In this document: positions 8,368 to 12,623 of the stretch, piece after piece | Numbering within the stretch: the stretch's first letter is position 1 | Layout: the number at the start of each line of letters is the position of its first letter | Assembly (NCBI GenBank): GCA_003024985.2 | Contig: PXIH01S0065138.1 | Direction: 5' to 3' (one strand) | DNA length: 12,623 nt | Origin: Euperipatoides rowelli | Taxonomy: Eukaryota; Onychophora; Udeonychophora; Euonychophora; Peripatopsidae | Program-made: the position numbers and the translations under genes | Notes under the pieces: model-generated | Databases searched by the model: none | What the model saw: only the letters and a program-made list of their open reading frames with translations | Told to the model about the DNA's origin: nothing

Positions 8368-8640
8368 GTTAATATCTTTGTAAATAAATTTATATGGAAC
8401 AAGCCTTGTATTCTTTTACTCAGAAATATATCTACTTACCAGTAAGACAAGGTGATTCAAATGTACAGCTGATCGATATTGCAAATAATATGCCTTTATT
8501 TAACAAGGCTCTGTCCTATATTAATTACTATATAAAAGTTTTATTTTTTAGAATGTGAGCCCTCTGATACTCAAGCCTTCTGACTTACACAGAAATGGTT
8601 GTATTAATAAGGTATATCAAGTCTTAAGGAATTTTATCCC
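8368..8640 (+). pseudogene. Decayed LINE ORF2, post-RT region (part 2)
   Basis: After the SINE the LINE reading frame continues. NKFIWNKP (about 8383-8406) fits the I-x-x-F-I-W-x-x-K-x-P segment that follows the RT core in L1-like ORF2 proteins. Further right, NMPLFNKALSYINYYIKVLFF (8488-8550) fits the N-x-P-L-F-W-N segment, now with frameshifts. The similarity fades near 8640, where a C run (8639-8644) precedes unrelated sequence. Confidence 0.55.
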
Positions 8641-9703
8641 CCCAAAAAATCAGGATTTTTAGTAGCCTATAGATTTTTTTCATGATTTTTTTGAAATCAT
8701 AAAAAAATGTTGTATACAAAACTATTTTATTTTTAAGCTTTTCATTATGTTAACTTCTTTCATGCTTATAAAAAAAATTATAGTATTTATTTATTTGTCA
8801 TTATTTAAGCCATAGACTTATACAGCAATTATACACAACATAAACACTATAAAATCAAATACCGTACAATTACAAAAATCAATATTTACAAAAAATTAAA
8901 AATAAAATTAAACAACTATATCTCATAAACCCATAATCAATATCTTGAATTTATAAAGATATTTTCCTTATACAGTATATGGATCTATACCAATTTTTAA
9001 TCCATTAAAATAATTATTTGAAAGTTGATATGGAAAATTATTTTAAGTTTTTAAGGTCAAATGTAATGGATTTTTTTAATTTTTTTTAATTATTGATTTT
9101 AAAAGATTTGTACTAAAAAAAAATATCCACTAGAAAAAAAAATTAAAATAAAAAAAAATAGTTATTTACAATTCAATTTTTAAAATATTGAATTTAGCTC
9201 CTCCCCCTTAAAACAACATTGTCCACAGTATACACAAGGGCGGTATTTGTGATGTCATAGGCTAGAAATGAATAGAGCTTGCTATATTTAACTATAGGAT
9301 ATTTGCTATTTTTTCAGCTTAAAGCTGGAAATTATATGGTCTAATTGTTTAATTACTTGTAAAAAATACTAATTAAATTCATCTTTTGTGCTATTATGAT
9401 CCAATTTTTTTAAAAAAAAAAAATCAAAATGGCCTTTAATACAAATTGAAATTACCTCTGTTTACTGGTTAAATTGTTACAAAGTAAACAGGTATAGAGA
9501 CTGTTTTGTCATCAAATTAATCTCAACCCCCCCCCAAAAAAAATCTGAAAGTTTCAATTTGTAATCTCAGACTGAGGATAGCAATAGTCTTAATTTTATC
9601 TTTAAAATAACTTTTTTTAATGCATTTTAATTTTTTTTTTTACCAGTGGAATTTTTTTAGTAATTATCTTTGAAAATCAATAATAATAATAAAAAAAAAA
9701 AAA
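8641..9703. mobile_element. Unidentified ~1.06-kb insert in the LINE ending in poly(A)
   Basis: LINE-like coding fades at about 8640 and plausibly resumes after 9703. The block between has no reading frame and ends in TAATAATAAT followed by 13 A (9691-9703), like the tail of a plus-strand retroelement. It contains a less AT-rich patch near 9195-9280 with TGATGTCATAGG, and a run of nine C at 9527-9535. I find no convincing direct repeat or known terminal motif, so this could also be decayed LINE sequence with a local A run. The boundaries are estimates. Confidence 0.35.
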
Positions 9704-9987
9704 TCTGTTACTTTTGACCTATAAAATGTTACATCTCAAGAAAGATTTAGAAATTGGCGAGTTTAATGTTTGATATGTGATTCAAAGAGAAAACTAAGTT
9801 TCTATTTTGTTTGATCACTATCTCCCTGTACATATAAATGAGATTGTTTTAAATTAAATGTAAAGAAGGCATTCCATGATTATTCTATCAATTTTATATG
9901 ATAATTTTTTAAAACCTATCATTTCTCCATCTTTTAAATATACTACACCTGGAATTGATAATTTTTAATATGCTTTTAGTAGATGTT
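9704..9987 (+). pseudogene. Probable LINE ORF2 remnant (part 3)
   Basis: Short coding-like runs in shifting frames (for example LFYQFYMIIF and KPIISPSFKYTTPGIDNF) lie between the poly(A) run and SINE A copy 2. They suit the poorly conserved stretch between the RT and the C-terminal Cys/His region of a LINE ORF2. Recognition is weak; the call rests mainly on position between parts 2 and 4. It is duplicated at 5696-5979 within block B. Confidence 0.35.
9973..9987. repeat. Left target-site duplication of SINE A copy 2
   Basis: CTTTTAGTAG followed by ATGTT recurs at 10355-10369 as CTTTTAGTAG followed by TTGTT: 15 bp with one mismatch, on either side of the SINE. Confidence 0.7.
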
Positions 9988-10354
9988 TATTTTTTTTTTA
10001 ATTTTTCTGAAGGAACTGCGTATATATATGTATTTATTTACATATGTACATAATTCCCCCCCCCCCTTCCTTTGTTATACAATCTTCTTTACCCGGATAT
10101 GACAATGATGCTCTTGCCGTTCACCCATAATGCATATTTCCATTTCCATTCCATAGTCTGACATAAATCCAATTTTTGTCTGAAAAATGATTCCTTAGGA
10201 TATCTACAATGAGAAAAAAATTGCCATTGCGTACTTATGGTGAAAAANTTTTTTGCCATTTTCCAGTACCGGGGCTGGCCAGGATCAAACTCACAAAACC
10301 TTGTATGCACAAACTCTGGTGGCAAAGATGCTAACCCTGGACACCATTGAAGTA
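9988..10354 (-). mobile_element. tRNA-derived SINE, family A, copy 2 (diverged)
   Basis: Minus-strand element of about 367 bp between 15-bp direct repeats with one mismatch. The tRNA-like head contains a B-box-like AGTTTGATCC (10291-10282) and a weakened A box (TGGTGTCCAGGGT, near 10345-10333). The body shares the ACAATCTTCTT...CCGGATA...CAATGATG block with copy 1 (10079-10110 here, 1518-1549 there). The 3' end has a T run on the plus strand plus a C run (10056-10066) that copy 1 lacks. More substitutions in the promoter boxes than in copy 1 suggest this copy is older or from another subfamily. An inverted repeat at 10238-10258 sits where copy 1 also has a hairpin. Plus- and minus-strand frames across the tRNA-like part are shadows. 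Confidence 0.8.
10248..10248. other. Ambiguous base inside a hairpin
   Basis: A single N sits between A5 and T6 at the tip of an inverted repeat (10238-10247 with 10249-10258). A homopolymer hairpin is a plausible reason for an uncertain base call. Confidence 0.5.
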
Positions 10355-10369
10355 CTTTTAGTAGTTGTT
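10355..10369. repeat. Right target-site duplication of SINE A copy 2
   Basis: Second copy of the 15-bp direct repeat (one mismatch), abutting the tRNA-like head of the SINE. Confidence 0.7.
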
Positions 10370-10919
10370 GTTCCTGTAAATGTCAAATTAATTGAAAAAG
10401 TTGATCTTAAAATTCTATTAAAATGTAATATTTGTTCTCTGCTTGACCATATATGGTTTGTTTGTTTTTTAATGTACTCATTTTTCTAGGCTATGAAATC
10501 TATTTTTCAAAATTTTGAAATTGGTTTCCCTAATACAGTAATATTGAGAAATCTTTCCAATGTACTGCTAATGATCAAACCATTGCTTTTCATGTTTTGT
10601 TTTTTCTTTATGTCATGTGGAGAACAAAATGTCTTAAAATTTTACAAGGTTTAAATTGAATTCCATGTAATTTTATAAAATAATGATTAAACAAATTTAT
10701 GATTTTAATCTTTGATATTTGCAGTCTTTTGCCTACAGAATGGCTGCAGAATGAATGTGATAGAATTAGGAAATATCTTAATATTAAGTTTTAAAAAAAA
10801 ATGCCTTTCAATTTTTCCTTTTGTAAGTTGTCTTTATTTGTTTTTATGTAATGAGTTTCAAATTTTGTTTCTATTTAACTTTTCTGGATTTCCACATTTC
10901 TTTAGAACTAAAGAATAAA
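10370..10919 (+). pseudogene. Decayed LINE ORF2 C-terminal region (part 4)
   Basis: The frame at 10376-10489 contains CNICSLLDHIWFVC: Cys at 10424, 10433 and 10463 and His at 10448, with spacing C-x2-C-x4-H-x4-C. L1/Tx1-like ORF2 proteins end in a Cys/His region of this general kind. Downstream, in other frames, come NDQTIAFHVLFFLYVMWRTK (about 10570-10630) and WLQNECDRIRKYLNIKF (10739-10789), both typical of the final part of LINE ORF2. Several frameshifts and stops interrupt it. An AATAAA at 10914-10919 may mark the element's 3' end, but no clear tail or direct repeat was found. Confidence is good for LINE origin and lower for belonging to the same insertion as part 1. Confidence 0.65.
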
Positions 10920-12459
10920 ATATATTGGTGTGAAAAAGTGCCACCTTTAAAAAAATAGTCATAACTAGTACTATAATAAATATATTATTTATTTAGTTAT
11001 AAGCAATTGGATTCTAGAACTAGTTTAAAACTTGTTAATTATTCACTACATATATTTTTTATTTCTTGTTTATCTAACAATAATTATATACTTTTCAAAT
11101 CAAATGAGTTAATGATTATTTTTTAGAATTGTTATAAAAATATGTGCTTTATGTTTTAATTTCCATTAAATGTTACTTCCAATATTTGTTAATTAAATAT
11201 AATAAAAGCAATTACTTCTGACAAAATTTGAAAAACAAAAAAATAATTAACGTGCAGTAAAGATAAATAATTTAATTTTAACTCTATAATTTCTTTACAC
11301 ATTGAATATATTTTTTTAAAAAAAGCTAATAAATTTAATTCCTTTAAGTTGTGTTAGTAATTTAAATATTAATAGTTCAATATCCTAAGGTCAGTAAGAG
11401 GGCTAGAAATAGTCCAACATGAGTGAAAAATTTAGGCATAACAGATTATAAAGAGAAACAAATCAATACATACAAAATTCATAATAGAAAATATATTACA
11501 ACTTTTTAAGATTTAAATATTGAAAAATCTCTTAAAAGGTATTCTATTATCAATCCCAGTACTCTTTCGTTCCTCAAAAAACAAAATGGAAATAATACAC
11601 AGGTAGATGAGCATACATAGAAATGGTGGTGGATGGGGGGGGGGGGGTTCACAGGCAATAGTCAGAAAGGCATTTTGACATGCACTCGAACATCAGGAAT
11701 TTCAAAAATCTTATAGGCAATCATAAAGATTACTCCAATAAACTAATCAAGTTCTTACAAAGTCTATAATTTTGGGACTTATAAATGATGTCTACCTATA
11801 GTAAATTACATTACGATAAGGTGACTCACAAACATGTGCTGCAAACCAGTTGATTTGTACTAGGAAAAAAGGCAAGCAATAAACAGTATGCTCTTTATTT
11901 TTTAAAAAAGATATCTTAATGTTAAAACAGCATAAAAACATGCAATGTGTTGAGACTACATGTGTCTTTCACAATCTTCGTTGATCATTGGGATGAACTA
12001 TAAGGCATAAAAACAATTACATATAAATATAAAAAACAGTAATTTTAAAATAATTTTACATTGGACCTTCACTAGATTAATTTTAAAGAAATATATAGTA
12101 CATACCTGCCCATATAAAAATTTTTACACACACACACATCAGGATTGTCAAGGTAGCCTATTACACAGAAAGGGCTTTAATTCAAAAGTTTTTGCTGATA
12201 AATGTGCCCTTGAATTATGAATAAAGTTTATGCAATAACAGGAAAAAAAAAGAAGAGTTTAAACATTACAAAATAAAAATAAATTTCAAGAAAATAATAT
12301 CGAAGAAAAGATTCCACACATTTCTGAGCAAAAAGGGAAATAACAAAAAAATTCAACAGGAAGTCATGAGAAGCCACTATATTCATTGTCTCAAGCAGCA
12401 ACATAAGAATTAGAAATGGAAGAGGAAACTACATCACAATTCTGAAATGGATGAAATAA
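10920..12459. other. AT-rich non-coding stretch
   Basis: No gene or recognisable transposon. It holds a run of 13 G at 11635-11647, a CA run at about 12126-12138 and many short A/T runs. A 52-base minus-strand segment (12157-12106) is bounded by acceptor- and donor-like sites but contains the CA run, so I do not call it an exon. Confidence 0.5.
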
Positions 12460-12623
12460 ATGAAGGATAGCCAGAAGGATATGGTTAATGTCAGAAAGTC
12501 AATGAGAAATAAGGATCTATATAAAAAAGAGATTAGTGAAAAAGTAAAAGTTTTTATTGCTCAAACAGCTAAAAAGCCAAAGTTAACTGGGGAACAAAAT
12601 AAAAATGTTAAGCTAAAGGTCCA
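12460..12623 (+). CDS. Possible partial lysine-rich reading frame running off the window
   Basis: An ATG at 12460, just after an in-frame TAA, opens a frame that stays open to the right edge (54 complete codons). It is basic and rich in Lys, with stretches such as RNKDLYKKEISEKVKVF and AKKPKLTGEQNKNVKLK. The composition looks more protein-like than nearby frames, and the G+C content rises slightly from about 12340. It could be an exon, a pseudogene or the start of a retroelement ORF1; I recognise no family. The length is within what chance allows, and the 3' end is outside the window. Confidence 0.25.
   Translation, partial: MKDSQKDMVNVRKSMRNKDLYKKEISEKVKVFIAQTAKKPKLTGEQNKNVKLKV

Noticed and set aside
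10089-10325. 78-codon minus-strand frame
   Set aside because: It lies entirely within SINE A copy 2, crosses the ambiguous base, and has no protein-like motif.
10253-10375. Methionine start of the plus-strand frame ending at 10489
   Set aside because: The first part is antisense SINE sequence. Only the part after the direct repeat belongs to the LINE, so the ATG is not a real start.
12106-12157. 52-base minus-strand candidate mini-exon with acceptor TAG|G and donor CAG|GTATGT
   Set aside because: It contains a CA microsatellite, has two open frames and no similarity to anything known; splice-like sites are frequent by chance.

Overview
The window looks like a stretch of nuclear genome from an animal, probably an invertebrate. 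It is very A+T rich (roughly three quarters by eye) and has no long open reading frames, operons or ribosome binding sites. It contains one candidate spliced 3'-terminal exon, tRNA-derived SINEs with target-site duplications, and decayed non-LTR (LINE) reverse transcriptase sequence. The species cannot be told from the sequence. No RNA gene, CRISPR array, bacterial-type system or intact mobile element was found.

Layout, left to right. Bases 166-543 hold the probable last exon, stop codon and poly(A) signal of an unrecognised minus-strand gene; the sequence to its right would be intron or flank. Bases 1432-1787 hold a minus-strand tRNA-derived SINE (family A, copy 1) with 9-bp direct repeats. 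About 1.8-4.2 kb is AT-rich with no recognisable gene. Bases 4232-4438 are a broken C-terminal fragment of a non-LTR reverse transcriptase. Bases 5543-6270 are a suspicious A-B-N-A' arrangement of near-identical blocks around a single N, best explained as a false join in the assembly. From about 6.9 to 10.9 kb lies one decayed L1/Tx1-like LINE ORF2 on the plus strand. It is interrupted by a family-B SINE (8070-8357), an unexplained ~1.06-kb block ending in a poly(A) run (8641-9703), and a second family-A SINE (9988-10354). From 10.9 kb to the end the sequence is AT-rich, with one lysine-rich reading frame running off the right edge.

How the parts relate. The LINE is the oldest layer: it carries many stops and frameshifts and an altered catalytic motif. 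Both SINEs landed in it later, each leaving a direct repeat. Both SINE families are minus-strand relative to the window, have Pol III-type A and B boxes, and end in an A-rich tail; family A copy 1 and family B share a similar tail sequence. Block B of the suspected misassembly is a copy of the LINE/SINE junction at 9681-10131, identical except for one base of a C homopolymer, which is why I treat it as an artefact rather than an independent insertion.
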